The notes under the pieces are model-generated. The model was not told the DNA's origin. It ran no database searches and saw nothing but the letters and a program-made list of their open reading frames with translations. The position numbers and the translations under genes were made by a program. Shown piece after piece: positions 8,817 through 18,834 of a stretch of DNA of 64,000 nucleotides. Source of the stretch: Halorussus aquaticus (GTDB lineage Archaea > Halobacteriota > Halobacteria > Halobacteriales > Haladaptataceae); NCBI RefSeq assembly GCF_024218795.1, contig NZ_CP100402.1, positions 62,001 through 126,000 of the forward strand, in the 5' to 3' direction. The first letter of the stretch is position 1. Each line of letters opens with the position of its first letter.

Positions 8817-10148
8817 TTACCGGTACGCCTCGAAGTCCTCACCGAATAGCAGGAAGTAGACGGTGCCAATTCCGCCGATCACAGTGGCAATGGTGAACGC
8901 GATCTCCGGGCTGACGAACTCCCACAGATACCCGCCCAGCGCTGCACTCGGGATGACGATTGTATTCCGGAGCAGATAGTACGCCCCTGTCACTCGTCCT
9001 CCGGCGCCCTGTTCGGCGGGTCCGACAATCAGTGCCTTATGAGAGGGTAACCCTGCAAACCGGAGTCCGGAGAACGCGAACACGAGAATCAATACGAGTG
9101 AGCTCGCAGGGACGTTTATCAACAGGATCGGGAAGATAGCGTAGACTGCGAACCCGAGTGCGACGACAGGTTTGAGCCCCACGTACTCGGCTACCTTGGC
9201 TGCTGGAGCCATCACGAGAAGTGCGACGAGCATCTCCACGCCAAGCAGATACCCGAAGAACGCCTCCGGCGAGAGGTCGATGCCGTAGGTGAGTCCGCCA
9301 AGTGAGAGGGAGGTCTCGAAGCCGATTTGGAGGAACTGAGTGACGACGAGGACGAAGAACACGTAGACCATTCCGTTAGCGAATCGAACGAGCGTGTCGC
9401 CAACGAGGAGTGGCCGGAGTTCATCCGGCATATCTCGTAGGTCCTGCCGAATCTGGTCGATACCTTCGAAGGAGTCACCAATGGTATCGGAACTGGCGTC
9501 GTAGAGGATATGCTGGACGATCGTTCCGAGTGCTCCAAAGATGACTGCCACCCCGAGGACGTACTGGAAGCTGACGGTGAACTCGGGGTGGAAGCCGATG
9601 AGGACCGCCGCCAGCACAGGACCGATCAGGAACGCCGTCCGTCGGAACGTTTCCGTGCTCGCGAATCCCGACGCCAACTGCGAGGGGTCGGTGGCCTGTT
9701 TGACGACGGCGAAGGAGGCACCGAGGCCGAACGATTTCCACGCCTGCGCGAGGAGGAGGCCGACGAAAATCCAAATCCAGGGTTCGATTGTGATGCTGGC
9801 AATCGCTATTGTTCCGATGTTCGGTGCGAGTAACCAGAAGGCGAATCCGAGCGTCGAGAGGAGTCCGAAGACGGTGAGCGCGTACCGTGAGCCGATGCGG
9901 TCTGACACTGCGCCGCCGGGATAGGGATAAACCGCAGAGATAATGTTACCGACGGTTCCGAACAGTCCGACGACGAACCCGGACGCACCCAGAGAGACAA
10001 TGTACTCAGGGAGAAACCGGCTGGTCATCTGAAAGCCCAAGCTAAATGCGAACATCGCCAGCGAGAGTACCAACACGTCCCGCTGAAGTGCGAAAAACTG
10101 CCGGAACGCATCAATTGGTCCTGCCGCCTCTGCCTGTTCCTGCGCCAT
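8817..10148 (-). CDS. MFS transporter
   Basis: 443 residues with about twelve hydrophobic segments. The loop after helix 2 reads GGAVSDRIGSRYAL, the MFS signature. The chosen start MAQEQAEAAGPIDAFRQFFA aligns with the paralogue at 28241-29582 (MSQERVSVEAEETTPLDTFR); an in-frame start 72 nt upstream would not. The substrate is unknown. A long loop (SSDTIGDSFEGIDQIRQDLR) separates the two halves. The gene is convergent with the PAP2 gene and not part of an operon. Confidence 0.8.
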   Translation of the reverse strand: MAQEQAEAAGPIDAFRQFFALQRDVLVLSLAMFAFSLGFQMTSRFLPEYIVSLGASGFVVGLFGTVGNIISAVYPYPGGAVSDRIGSRYALTVFGLLSTLGFAFWLLAPNIGTIAIASITIEPWIWIFVGLLLAQAWKSFGLGASFAVVKQATDPSQLASGFASTETFRRTAFLIGPVLAAVLIGFHPEFTVSFQYVLGVAVIFGALGTIVQHILYDASSDTIGDSFEGIDQIRQDLRDMPDELRPLLVGDTLVRFANGMVYVFFVLVVTQFLQIGFETSLSLGGLTYGIDLSPEAFFGYLLGVEMLVALLVMAPAAKVAEYVGLKPVVALGFAVYAIFPILLINVPASSLVLILVFAFSGLRFAGLPSHKALIVGPAEQGAGGRVTGAYYLLRNTIVIPSAALGGYLWEFVSPEIAFTIATVIGGIGTVYFLLFGEDFEAYR

Positions 10149-10275
10149 GTTCAGACGTGTGTAGGTTTGACTTAAACTGTTATCGGAGAATGGTCTGGTA
10201 GCAGTCTCATGGCGGTTCAAGAGACGTGGGGAACTACGATACGTCCTAGCCGAATACGCGAACGAAATACTCGAC

Positions 10276-10440
10276 TTACATTGGATTCTTCACTATGCTT
10301 GCGACAGTGAGCTCATCACCAATGCTGAGATCGTCAAAAGCGTCTTCACCGTCCACTGGATGAGCAGTAACGCGCTCGCAGGCGGCGAACTTGTGGGCGA
10401 GGGTTCGTGCCTGTACCGGCGACTTGAATCGTCGTATACC
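10276..10440 (-). pseudogene. C-terminal remnant of an unidentified small protein
   Basis: The minus strand reads RRFKSPVQARTLAHKFAACE and continues to GDELTVASIVKNPM before a stop. The composition is protein-like and acidic, but no start codon is available upstream in frame. I read it as a truncated gene. The rest of 10149-10858 has no clear gene; a 67-codon minus-strand frame at 10530-10733 (MTTPNATASNEATVWNQPQC...) has weak support. Confidence 0.3.
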
Positions 10441-10858
10441 GGATGAAGAAAAGATACTACAGGAGATTAAGGAGTATCCCCCGCGACGGAAATCTCTATA
10501 GATCTTTCTCCCAAGAATACGATGAGAGTCTAATTACAGTCAAAGTCAAACTTCCAATAGCCTCGGTGATGGTCTACTGCTACCAGTTTGAAGTGAGATG
10601 GGAGACGATCAACCATTTCGTCCAGAAGCGAAGTCGCTCTATCCGGGGATAGGTGAGATGGAGAAAGCTCTCGACATTGCGGCTGGTTCCAGACGGTCGC
10701 CTCGTTGCTGGCCGTCGCGTTTGGTGTGGTCAAGATAAGAATGAGCGCCGGGCTTGCTCAGTAATTCGGCTGCTCAAATTGAAGTAGAGTATTCGGGACG
10801 GATGACCCCCGAGTGAGTTAGGCTTCCTCGCGCCCCTAATTTATATGTTATATTTGTG

Positions 10859-11854
10859 TTACGACCAAAGGGAATTTTGTAGCGCACATTCGGCGATGTT
10901 CTTTCCGTATTTCGCTGTTCGATCTATGCTATCAAGGACGCGAGTAACGACGAATGCTTCTTTCGGCGTTCGGTCTACTAGAGCCTCGTCTATGACAGAT
11001 ACGTCCTCGGTAACTCGGTTACAGAAGTTGAGAGTAGAATGGATTTCCCCGGCAGAGTAATCGTTGATCACAGCATCTGTGGAGTCTTCGACGATTTGTC
11101 GAGAGTCGGACCCAAGGGACCGGACCTCTGACCGTAGTTCTTCGTCGATCTCGCCATCATAGCGACTCGCCACATTCGCAATTTTGACGGCGTGATCCGC
11201 TACCCGTTCGAGCTGACGAGCCGTGAAATAATACGCAAACAACTCCCGTCGGGAGAGCCCGAGTTGATTTAGCTCGTCGAAATCCTTGAGAGAGCGGTTG
11301 AAGTGACGGGTGATTAGCTGGAAGACACGGTCCGCTTCGTCATCCCGCCGTGAAATATACTCTACTTCAGTAGCGTCTCCAGCGAAGGCGGCAATAGCTG
11401 CCTCGTGCATCGACAGTGTGTTGAATCGGAGCTGGATAACTGACTGGCGGATCGAGACTTCACTCGCATCCAATAGCCCTTGAACGGTTATCTGAGACTC
11501 TGATTCCTCAGCAACTTCGATACCAGTGAGTTCTCGTGAGAGAGAAATAACCGCTTGCCGTTGTTTCCTCGTAAAGATATCTTCTGGATACAGAGTAATT
11601 TTATCGAAACCCGCAGTGTAAGCAGCCTGGAACATCCGCTTAGCTGTCGATACTTCTGAATCCGTCAGGACAATCTCGACGTTCGAAAGTTCACTCTGGT
11701 CCTTCTCATTCCGTCGAATGGTGAGTGATCCATCAAGATGCGGATAGAGATACAATAAGTCACCCGCTTCGATGTCGTGTTCGTCTGCCCAGTCGACGGG
11801 CATCGAGACCGTATACGTGCCACCACCGACTTTTTGGACCTTTCGTGCTTCCAT
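10859..11854 (-). CDS. phoU: AbrB-PhoU phosphate regulator
   Basis: 331 residues. Residues 1-45 form a SpoVT/AbrB DNA-binding swapped hairpin (KVQKVGGGTYTVSMPVDWAD). Two PhoU-like three-helix repeats follow (for example YYFTARQLERVADHAVKIAN). Archaeal proteins of this architecture are thought to regulate phosphate transport genes. It is the last gene of the pst cluster, starting one base after the stop of the small PhoU-like frame, which supports co-transcription. The predicted role is repression or signalling in response to phosphate. Confidence 0.85.
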   Translation of the reverse strand: MEARKVQKVGGGTYTVSMPVDWADEHDIEAGDLLYLYPHLDGSLTIRRNEKDQSELSNVEIVLTDSEVSTAKRMFQAAYTAGFDKITLYPEDIFTRKQRQAVISLSRELTGIEVAEESESQITVQGLLDASEVSIRQSVIQLRFNTLSMHEAAIAAFAGDATEVEYISRRDDEADRVFQLITRHFNRSLKDFDELNQLGLSRRELFAYYFTARQLERVADHAVKIANVASRYDGEIDEELRSEVRSLGSDSRQIVEDSTDAVINDYSAGEIHSTLNFCNRVTEDVSVIDEALVDRTPKEAFVVTRVLDSIDRTAKYGKNIAECALQNSLWS

Positions 11855-11855
11855 A

Positions 11856-12110
11856 TCAGTGAATCAAGTCCGAACCATTTCCGGCTAGGTAGGCGGTCTT
11901 TACGGCAATGTTAGCCTCGTGGCTAATCTCTTGTTCGAGACATCGCCGTTTAGTCCCCTCACTACTGCCGACAATCTCCGAGCTTGAGACTGTCTCTGCC
12001 ACTCTGAGAGACATTAAACTGCGGTGCAGTTGGCGTAACCCGAGTGGTTCAAGCTCTCGAACGTCACCTCTGAATTCACCGAGAGATCGCTGGTGTATTG
12101 GGCGTGACAC
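11856..12110 (-). CDS. Short degenerate PhoU-like protein
   Basis: 84 residues in the position where haloarchaeal pst operons usually carry a full PhoU of about 220 residues. The start MSRPIHQRSLGEFRGDVREL resembles PhoU N-termini, and RRCLEQEISHEANIAV matches the LEQD region. The remaining helices are missing and the next gene starts straight away. It is probably a truncated PhoU that may be non-functional, though the frame is open and positioned for translation between pstB and the AbrB-PhoU gene. Confidence 0.5.
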   Translation of the reverse strand: MSRPIHQRSLGEFRGDVRELEPLGLRQLHRSLMSLRVAETVSSSEIVGSSEGTKRRCLEQEISHEANIAVKTAYLAGNGSDLIH

Positions 12111-12115
12111 AGCTA

Positions 12116-12955
12116 TTATCCGAATTTGCCGGTAATGTAGTCCTCAACACGCTGGCTGTCGGGATTCTCGAAGATCTTCTGTGTATCGCCGAACTCGGCG
12201 AGTTCACCACCGGTGAGGAAGACAGCCGTCTTATCGGAGATTCGAGCGGCCTGTTGCATGTTGTGGGTGACGATGGCGACCGTGTATTCCTCGGCGAGTT
12301 CCTCAATGAGGTCTTCGATTTTCGAGGTGGCTATCGGGTCCAGCGCAGATGCCGGTTCGTCCATGAGGAGGACGTCGGGATCGACTGCAATCGCCCGAGC
12401 AATACAGAGACGTTGTTGTTGGCCACCGGAGAGGTCGAGTGCGCTTTTATCGAGTTGGTCTTTGACTTCGTCCCAGAGCGCTGCACGCTTGAGCGCCTGT
12501 TCGACCCGTTCGTCCATGTCGTCCGTGATACCTTGAATTCGGAGGCCGTAGGCGACGTTATCGTAAATACTCTTCGGGAACGGATTTGGATGCTGGAAGA
12601 CCATTCCAATCCGACGTCGCAGTGCGACGGGGTCAATATCCTCCTCGTACACGTCGGTCCCATTGAAGAGTAGTTTACCGTCGATTGTTGCAGCCTCGAC
12701 AAGGTCGTTCATCCGATTGATACATCGGAGGAACGTCGATTTCCCGCAACCAGATGGCCCGATGATTGCGGTCACTTGTCGGTTCGGTATTTGGAGGTCG
12801 ATACTCTGAAGTGCCTGTACATCTCCGTAATGGACGCTCAGATTCCGAGACTCGATAACCGCTTCATCTGAGTCCGGTGTCGGTCGGGTTTCTCGTTCGG
12901 AAGTCGAATCCTCTACGTCTGTCGATATCGTCGGAGTCGTGTCGGTATCACTCAT
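12116..12955 (-). CDS. pstB: Phosphate ABC transporter ATP-binding protein PstB
   Basis: 279 residues with every ABC ATPase motif: Walker [10 protein letters not shown], signature [14 protein letters not shown], Walker [13 protein letters not shown] and switch His in VTHNMQQA. It couples ATP hydrolysis to phosphate import through PstC/PstA. The ATG at 12955 lies 10 nt after the pstA stop; a GTG seven codons upstream would overlap pstA by 11 nt. The N-terminus carries an acidic Thr/Ser-rich extension before the domain ([17 protein letters not shown]). Confidence 0.95.
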   Translation of the reverse strand: MSDTDTTPTISTDVEDSTSERETRPTPDSDEAVIESRNLSVHYGDVQALQSIDLQIPNRQVTAIIGPSGCGKSTFLRCINRMNDLVEAATIDGKLLFNGTDVYEEDIDPVALRRRIGMVFQHPNPFPKSIYDNVAYGLRIQGITDDMDERVEQALKRAALWDEVKDQLDKSALDLSGGQQQRLCIARAIAVDPDVLLMDEPASALDPIATSKIEDLIEELAEEYTVAIVTHNMQQAARISDKTAVFLTGGELAEFGDTQKIFENPDSQRVEDYITGKFG

Positions 12956-12965
12956 TGTAGTTTCC

Positions 12966-14588
12966 TCAGTTGTCACTTTCGTATCGGTTTCGAATTACGA
13001 TTGCAGCGGTATTCATCACCAGCATCAGGGTAAGCAGCACCACGGCAGTTGCTGGAACCACGCCATGTCTAAACGCTGCACTAACGTTACTGCGAGCGGC
13101 GAAGATTTGCAGTGGGAGTGCCGTCGCGGACGAGAATATGCCCTCTGGCGGTGAGTACTTCGTCGTTGCGACGGCGATGATGACTAGTGGTGCTGTCTCG
13201 CCGATAGCCCGAGCAAGTGCGAGAATCGTCCCGGTGAGTATCCCCGGAACTGCTTCCGGAAGTACGACGTTCCGGAGCGTCTGCCACCGACTGGCGCCCA
13301 TGCCGTAGGAGGCTTGACGTAGCGAATCCGGAACCGATCGGAGCGCTTCCTGTGCGGACACGACGACAATCGGCAGGATGAGCAAGCCGAGTGTCCCTGC
13401 CGCAGAGATGACGACACCGGTACCAAATCCGAGCGTGTTCCTGAACAGCGCCAGTCCCAGAATCCCGTAGACGACCGAGGGGACACCAGCAAGATTCGAG
13501 ATGTTCACTTCGAGAAGTGCTGCGAGTCGCCCGCTCCAACCAGTACTCGCTGCGTACTCTTCGAGGTAAACCGCAGCGCCGACACCAACTGGGAACGCTA
13601 AGAGCGCCATGAAACCCACGATGATGATCGAGCCGACGATTTGCGGATAGACTCCTGCTTGACCGGCATCGAGTCCGTTCCACGAAGTCAACAGGAGCGT
13701 GGGCGTCACGTAACTCTCGAGTCCCTCGATTCCGAGTTGGCGTTCAAGGACTGCCCCCACGACGATTCCACCGATGACGACGAAGGGACCGAGGACACCA
13801 ATTCGCCCCTCAGGGTCCGTTGCGACAGTTTCGCCGACGACGTAAACAGTCGGGAGGACCAACGCCGAGGAGAGAACGATCCAGAACGACGGGTCGATGC
13901 CGAGCGCGATTCCACCGACAGCGACGAGAAGGGATGTCACGATTACGGCCCCGGCAGCGTAGAGACCACGCTGACGAGACCAGCGACGCGACACGACGAC
14001 TCCCATAATCACGGCGACTGGGACGGTGACCACGCCGAAGTACGTGATCCATCGCGCGAGGATGTCGACAAGCGGACGAATCGTTCCGTAGAAGAGGTTT
14101 GCGACCCCGAAACCGACGAGTATCGAGACGGGAATCGCAGGCCCGATGTAGCTGTTATCGTCCGTGGTCCGACCGTAGAGTGCTACTAGAATCGGGGGAA
14201 CACCGCCAAAGAGCGCGTAGACGAAGATGTCGTACGGGCTTAGTGCTTCAGCCACCACGTACGAAACGCAACTCACGGTGAGACCGCCGAGGATGACTGC
14301 GAACGCTCTCGCATTCGCGGCCCGCACTGCCGGACGACGGCGTGCGTAAAGGGTGAACGCGGCGGTCGGTGTGACGAGCGTCCCGAAGTAGAGGAGGTAC
14401 CACCGGACAGATGCCGTCAAGGGTCTGAACGCGTCGAACGCGATGTATCCGAACAGTACGAGTAGCGATACGATACCGAGTAGCGTCGCACCGACCAGTC
14501 CCGCCTCGAAGAGCCGCCCTTTCAGGTGTTCGAAACGTAGACGGGAGGTCTGGCGCAACTGACTCGCCGTGTCTTCTTCGGCCGCCAT
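12966..14588 (-). CDS. pstA: Phosphate ABC transporter permease PstA
   Basis: 540 residues, nearly twice the bacterial PstA length. The N-terminal half adds several hydrophobic helices of unknown role, and the C-terminal half carries the permease domain with the ATPase-contact loop [20 protein letters not shown] and [11 protein letters not shown]. The start ATG overlaps the stop region of pstC at 14588, indicating translational coupling. It forms the membrane channel with PstC. Confidence 0.9.
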   Translation of the reverse strand: MAAEEDTASQLRQTSRLRFEHLKGRLFEAGLVGATLLGIVSLLVLFGYIAFDAFRPLTASVRWYLLYFGTLVTPTAAFTLYARRRPAVRAANARAFAVILGGLTVSCVSYVVAEALSPYDIFVYALFGGVPPILVALYGRTTDDNSYIGPAIPVSILVGFGVANLFYGTIRPLVDILARWITYFGVVTVPVAVIMGVVVSRRWSRQRGLYAAGAVIVTSLLVAVGGIALGIDPSFWIVLSSALVLPTVYVVGETVATDPEGRIGVLGPFVVIGGIVVGAVLERQLGIEGLESYVTPTLLLTSWNGLDAGQAGVYPQIVGSIIIVGFMALLAFPVGVGAAVYLEEYAASTGWSGRLAALLEVNISNLAGVPSVVYGILGLALFRNTLGFGTGVVISAAGTLGLLILPIVVVSAQEALRSVPDSLRQASYGMGASRWQTLRNVVLPEAVPGILTGTILALARAIGETAPLVIIAVATTKYSPPEGIFSSATALPLQIFAARSNVSAAFRHGVVPATAVVLLTLMLVMNTAAIVIRNRYESDN

Positions 14589-15589
14589 TATTCGTACACC
14601 TCCCTGAAGTGTCGTCGGACTAGCTCGGCGAGGACGTTCATCCCCAGCGTGATGACGAACAGCGTCATGGCGATGGCAAACATCGCCTCGTACGTCGCTC
14701 CGGGCGTCTGGTCGGCTCCCGCAATCTGGACGATCGCGGCAGTCATCGTCTGACTGGACTCGGCTAAGTTACGGAGTACGTTCGGGAAGTAGGGCATTTG
14801 TGGACTCATGCCCATCGCCATCGTTACGGCCATCGTTTCACCGATCGCTCGCGAGAGCGCGAGGACGTACGATGCGACGACTCCGGAGGTTGCTGCGGGA
14901 ACGACTACTTTCGTCGAGACGTCGAACTTAGTCGAACCGAGACCGTAAGCGGCCTCCCGAAGACTATCCGGAACCGAACTGAGAGCGTCCTCACTAATCG
15001 AGGAGACCATCGGGATTATCATGATCCCGACGACGATACTTGCAGATAGCGCGTTGAACGTGCGTAGCGACGGCATGATGAACGTGAACTCCGGTACGAC
15101 TGGGAGTCCGGGCGGAAGTACCCGAACTGAAAGCGGAAGCACGCTGTCTACCAGCGGTGTGATGTACACGAGTGCCATATAGCCGTAGATTACCGTCGGA
15201 ACGCCAGCGAGAATCTCGAGCGCCGGTTTGAGGATTGATCGCGCTCGCTCGCTCGCGTACTCACTTAGATATATCGCGGCAGCCAGACCAACTGGCAGTG
15301 CGATCAATGCGGAAAAGAACGTCACGATGAGTGTTCCGCTGACGAGCGGAAGTACCCCGTACGACTGGCTAATAATCGGACTCCACTTCGTGCCGGTAAA
15401 GAACTCGATCGGTGAGACGTTCGCCCAGAACGTAAACGCCTTCCCAGAAAGCGAGAGAACGATTCCGACCGTTACGAGAATCGTCAAAATCCCACACCCC
15501 GCTATCAATGCCCTATACAGTTGCTCCTTCCGGACAACAAACTCATTCCGTTGTAATGAATTGGTGTCCGGTTGCATTTCGTTACTCAT
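14588..15589 (-). CDS. pstC: Phosphate ABC transporter permease PstC
   Basis: 333 residues with about six transmembrane helices. The conserved cytoplasmic loop SLREAAYGLGSTKFDVSTKV and the motif LSRAIGETMAVTMAMG are typical of PstC. The gene ends at the first base of pstA. It starts 51 nt after the pstS stop, so it is likely in the same transcript. The N-terminus (MSNEMQPDTNSLQRNEFVVR) is polar and cytoplasmic. Confidence 0.9.
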   Translation of the reverse strand: MSNEMQPDTNSLQRNEFVVRKEQLYRALIAGCGILTILVTVGIVLSLSGKAFTFWANVSPIEFFTGTKWSPIISQSYGVLPLVSGTLIVTFFSALIALPVGLAAAIYLSEYASERARSILKPALEILAGVPTVIYGYMALVYITPLVDSVLPLSVRVLPPGLPVVPEFTFIMPSLRTFNALSASIVVGIMIIPMVSSISEDALSSVPDSLREAAYGLGSTKFDVSTKVVVPAATSGVVASYVLALSRAIGETMAVTMAMGMSPQMPYFPNVLRNLAESSQTMTAAIVQIAGADQTPGATYEAMFAIAMTLFVITLGMNVLAELVRRHFREVYE

Positions 15590-15640
15590 TTTGAGATGGT
15601 GTATTGGTCGGTTATTCCGTTACAGACGACCGATCGCCTA

Positions 15641-16684
15641 TCACCTGCTGAACTCGTATTCACCGGCGATCGCAGCTTCGAGGTTGTTCAGGTTATCTTC
15701 GACCATCTGCTTGCTACTCGGGACGTAGCCGATTTCGTTGGCGATGTAGTCCTCGTCGGCCTCGTTGATGTAGAACCGGATGAACTCCTGCAGGTGGTTC
15801 TTCTGCTGGAGTTTGTTCATGTTAGCGTAGAAGAACAGTGGTCGAGCCAGCGGGTAGTTCCCGCTCTGCGCAGCTTTGAGACTCGGTTCAACGGGCTCGC
15901 TCCCGCCTTCGCTGACACTAAGCGCTTTCACCGTGTCAGGGTTGTTTGTGTAGTAGGCGAACGGGAGATACCCCATCGCATATTTGCTTCCTGCAACCCC
16001 TTGCGCGATGAGGTCGTCTTCTTCGGTACCTTCGAAGTCCCCGCGGATCTTGCCCTCCTCGCCGACGACGGCTTCGGTGAAGTAGTCGAAGGTGCCGGAA
16101 GTAGTCGCAGCGCCGTAGAGGTCGAGCGGCTCGTCCGGCCAATCGGAGTTGACGTCCGACCAGGTCTTGGGTGCCGTATCCGGCGACCAAATCGTTTGTA
16201 GCTCTTTGAGGCTTATCGAGTCGATGAAGTCGGCCTCATTGTTGACGACGATGGTGAGGGCGTCCTGCGCGATGAAGAACTCCACGGGCTCGAAACCGTT
16301 GTCCCGACACTGCTGTACCTCTTTATCTGCGATGGGACGACTCGAGTTGTTAATGTCGCTATCGCCGGGGATGAAGACGTTCTTGAAACCACCGGAGCTC
16401 CCGTCTCGAGTCAGGTTGAAACCGACCTCCGAGTGATCCTGTTGAAACTGTCGACTAACCTCTTGGGCAATCGGGTAAACGGTACTGCTCCCCGAAATTC
16501 GGATATCCCCAGATAGGGCTTCTGATTCACTAGTACCGTTGTTTCCATTACTGTCGGTCGTCGTTCCGTTTGTATCGCTGCCTCTTGTACATCCAGCGAC
16601 ACCTACAGTTCCGACAGTACTAGCAGTAAGAAGGAATTTCCGTCGTGATACATTGCCGGAGAAATTCCCCGAGTTTTGTGCCAT
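15641..16684 (-). CDS. pstS: Phosphate-binding lipoprotein PstS, copy 1
   Basis: 347 residues with a Tat lipoprotein signal (SRRKFLLTASTVGTVGVAGC) followed by a Ser/Thr/Asn linker and a PstS domain. Phosphate-binding loops are visible as ISGSSTVYPIAQEVSRQF, TRDGSSGGFKNVF and ATTSGTFDYF. It captures phosphate outside the cell. I chose MAQNSGNFSG at 16684 because the Tat motif then sits close to the N-terminus and a TATA-like box lies 25 nt upstream. From LSGDIRISGS onward it is almost identical to copy 2 at 16970. Confidence 0.93.
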   Translation of the reverse strand: MAQNSGNFSGNVSRRKFLLTASTVGTVGVAGCTRGSDTNGTTTDSNGNNGTSESEALSGDIRISGSSTVYPIAQEVSRQFQQDHSEVGFNLTRDGSSGGFKNVFIPGDSDINNSSRPIADKEVQQCRDNGFEPVEFFIAQDALTIVVNNEADFIDSISLKELQTIWSPDTAPKTWSDVNSDWPDEPLDLYGAATTSGTFDYFTEAVVGEEGKIRGDFEGTEEDDLIAQGVAGSKYAMGYLPFAYYTNNPDTVKALSVSEGGSEPVEPSLKAAQSGNYPLARPLFFYANMNKLQQKNHLQEFIRFYINEADEDYIANEIGYVPSSKQMVEDNLNNLEAAIAGEYEFSR

Positions 16685-16760
16685 CACTTGAGCCAAGACT
16701 GAGGACAAATATATCTCTTAGTATGACCCCTATATCTTTTCCCGTTTGACTATATTACTC
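16685..16760 (-). promoter_or_regulatory. pstS copy 1 promoter region
   Basis: On the minus strand GATATATTTGTCC lies about 25 nt before the ATG, consistent with a TATA box and a leaderless transcript. Further upstream are repeated TATATA runs (16750-16770). The 9-mer ATACTAAGA occurs here and, inverted, upstream of copy 2 (near 18135), a candidate shared phosphate-control site. Confidence 0.4.
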
Positions 16761-16969
16761 TATATATCACTATATACTCCCGAAGGGCCTGTATGGGACT
16801 CTTGCGACTAACCATACAATGGTGTCTGTCGTAGACTAATCCCCTTCGACAAATCGACTCTTCAGGACGATAAAGGATGCTGTGAGGACCGGAGTGCGTG
16901 TTCAGCGGTAAAAACTTCACATCGAAATCTGCGGTCGTTCGGTTATTTGGAGAAAAACGTCGGATACAG

Positions 16970-18052
16970 TTATCGGCTGAACTCGTACTCACCGGCGATC
17001 GCAGCTTCGAGGTTGTTCAGGTTATCTTCGACCATCTGCTTGCTGCTCGGGACGTAGCCGATCTCGTTGGCGATGTAGTCCTCGTCGGCCTCGTTGACGT
17101 AGAACCGGACGAATTCCTGTAGATGGTTCTTCTGCTGGAGTTTGTTCATGTTGGCGTAGAAGAACAGCGGTCGGGCTAGCGGGTAATTCCCGCTCTGTGC
17201 AGCTTTGAGGCTCGGTTCGACCGGCTTGCTCCCGCCTTCGCTGACACTGAGTGCTTTCACCGAGTCGGGATTGTTCGTATAGTAGGCGAACGGGAGGTAG
17301 CCCATCGCGTACTTATTGCCCTGCACGCCCTGCGCGATTAGGTCGTCTTCCTCAGTACCTTCGAAGTCCCCGCGGATCTTGCCCTCCTTGCCGACGACCG
17401 CTTCTGTGAAGTAGTCGAAGGTGCCGGAGGTGGTCGCAGCGCCGTAGAGGTCGAGCGGCTCGTTCGGCCAGTCGGAGTTGACGTCCGACCACATCTTCGG
17501 GGCAGTATCCGGCGACCAGATTGTCTTGAGGTCTTCGAGGCTTATCGAGTCGATGAAGTCGGCCTCGTTGTTGACGATGATAGTGAGCGCGTCCTGCGCG
17601 ATGAAGAACTCCACGGGCTCAAAACCGTTGTCCCGACACTGCTGTACCTCTTTGTCTGCGATGGGACGACTCGAGTTATTGATGTCGCTATCGCCGGGGA
17701 TGAAGACGTTCTTGAACCCACCGGAGCTCCCGTCCCGAGTCAGGTTGAAACCGACCTCCGAGTGATCCTGCTGGAATTGACGACTAACCTCCTGGGCCAC
17801 CGGGTAAACCGTACTACTACCGGAGATGCGGATATCGCCGGACAAAGTCTGCGACTCGGTGGTTTTGTCGTTCCCGTCAGTGCTCCCATCATTGCCTTCG
17901 TTACCCCCATTGTTGCTCTCGCTGCCAGACGAGTCCGACGTGTCGCTATTACCGGTACATCCAGCGAGGCCAGCGACCCCAGCCACTCCAGACGTGAGCA
18001 GGAATTTCCGACGCGATACGACATCTGAGAACTGCTCCGAATCTTGTGCCAT
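16970..18052 (-). CDS. pstS: Phosphate-binding lipoprotein PstS, copy 2
   Basis: 360 residues with Tat signal SRRKFLLTSGVAGVAGLAGC and a longer Gly/Asn/Asp linker than copy 1. The ligand domain differs from copy 1 at few positions (for example KMWSDVNSDWPNEP against KTWSDVNSDWPDEP), while the signal and linker have diverged. This pattern suggests tandem duplication with gene conversion over the domain. The start is MAQDSEQFSDVV, 26 nt after a TATA-like CTTATTTAC. A 285-nt gap with its own promoter separates it from copy 1, so the two may respond differently. Confidence 0.92.
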   Translation of the reverse strand: MAQDSEQFSDVVSRRKFLLTSGVAGVAGLAGCTGNSDTSDSSGSESNNGGNEGNDGSTDGNDKTTESQTLSGDIRISGSSTVYPVAQEVSRQFQQDHSEVGFNLTRDGSSGGFKNVFIPGDSDINNSSRPIADKEVQQCRDNGFEPVEFFIAQDALTIIVNNEADFIDSISLEDLKTIWSPDTAPKMWSDVNSDWPNEPLDLYGAATTSGTFDYFTEAVVGKEGKIRGDFEGTEEDDLIAQGVQGNKYAMGYLPFAYYTNNPDSVKALSVSEGGSKPVEPSLKAAQSGNYPLARPLFFYANMNKLQQKNHLQEFVRFYVNEADEDYIANEIGYVPSSKQMVEDNLNNLEAAIAGEYEFSR

Positions 18053-18150
18053 CAACTGGAACAGGGTGGATAGTAAATAAGCGTCTTTATATGAGTTGTA
18101 CGAGGGCCTATAGTCTTGGTTATACCGGTATACTAAGAATGACGGATATA
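18053..18150 (-). promoter_or_regulatory. pstS copy 2 promoter region
   Basis: CTTATTTAC on the minus strand is about 26 nt before the ATG and is the likely TATA box. ATACTAAGA at about 18133 on the plus strand repeats the 9-mer found upstream of copy 1 in the other orientation. Confidence 0.4.
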
Positions 18151-18307
18151 TAGTCGTATATTGTGGTCCGAGTATAATACGCTCTGAGCGAAAACAGAAG
18201 TAAATCGCCGAAACGACTCTTGCAATCGCTACTGGCGACAAATCTCTGGATAACTGGCCTTGTTTAAGCCCTTGCTGACAAATATGACTGGTGAGTAGCT
18301 GAAGAAA

Positions 18308-18463
18308 ATGGATGCTCTGTCGATGTCACGATTCCTTCGGTTCGTTGAACGGGCTATGATGCTGGCTCGCCGTGCTGCACTACGATTCTCGACACGCTAT
18401 TCATGGAAGCGGTTCACGCTCCACCAACATGTCGTCCTGCATGGTTGCTCTCCACGGCACTGA
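18308..18463 (+). pseudogene. N-terminal fragment of an IS5-type transposase
   Basis: The frame reads SRFLRFVERAMMLARRAALR and then FTLHQHVVLHGC before a stop. This agrees with the start of a haloarchaeal IS5-family DDE transposase (RFVER...RRA...FTLHQHVVLLCL). The rest of the protein is missing, and no terminal inverted repeats were found. A C-terminal piece of what looks like the same family lies inverted at 23996. Confidence 0.65.
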
Positions 18464-18585
18464 AAAAAGCGCTCCACTCAAATAATCCAACAAAGTTGTC
18501 CAATTCCCTTCGGCAATATAGTGGTACAATGAGCAATTAGCAGCAGCTATTTATGAAACAACCAGTTTTCCAGTCAAGTCACCCA

Positions 18586-18834
18586 ATGAGTGAACGTCCT
18601 CTCACGACCGACGATTGGTCCGGCTCCACGGACGATTACGCCAACACTACGAGAGATCCGGTAAAATCAGTCTCGGCACAACCGACTCTAGACCTGCGTC
18701 TAACCATCGTGAAATACCACGAGCAACCAGATCGGGGAACGATACATCCGCCGGAGTTGACCGGAAGTAATCGGATGGAGACCTGGTTGACCGCAAATAT
18801 GTCTGCGTTTGTTGCACTCTCGGAGTGGCAGTAG
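18586..18834 (+). CDS. DUF7511-like small protein
   Basis: 82 residues. The C-terminal half, LRLTIVKYHEQPDRGTIHPP followed by METWLTANMSAFVALSEW, fits the haloarchaeal DUF7511 pattern (VVRYDDGPDECT..P ... TWLTA...FV.L). Function is unknown. CTATTTATG at 18548 is a plausible TATA box for a leaderless start at 18586, which argues against the longer start at 18553 that falls inside this box. Confidence 0.6.
   Translation: MSERPLTTDDWSGSTDDYANTTRDPVKSVSAQPTLDLRLTIVKYHEQPDRGTIHPPELTGSNRMETWLTANMSAFVALSEWQ

Noticed and set aside
18105..18120. TATAGTCTTG upstream of pstS copy 2 as a sulfur operator
   Set aside because: It differs at one base, lacks the paired half-site, and is in front of a phosphate gene.
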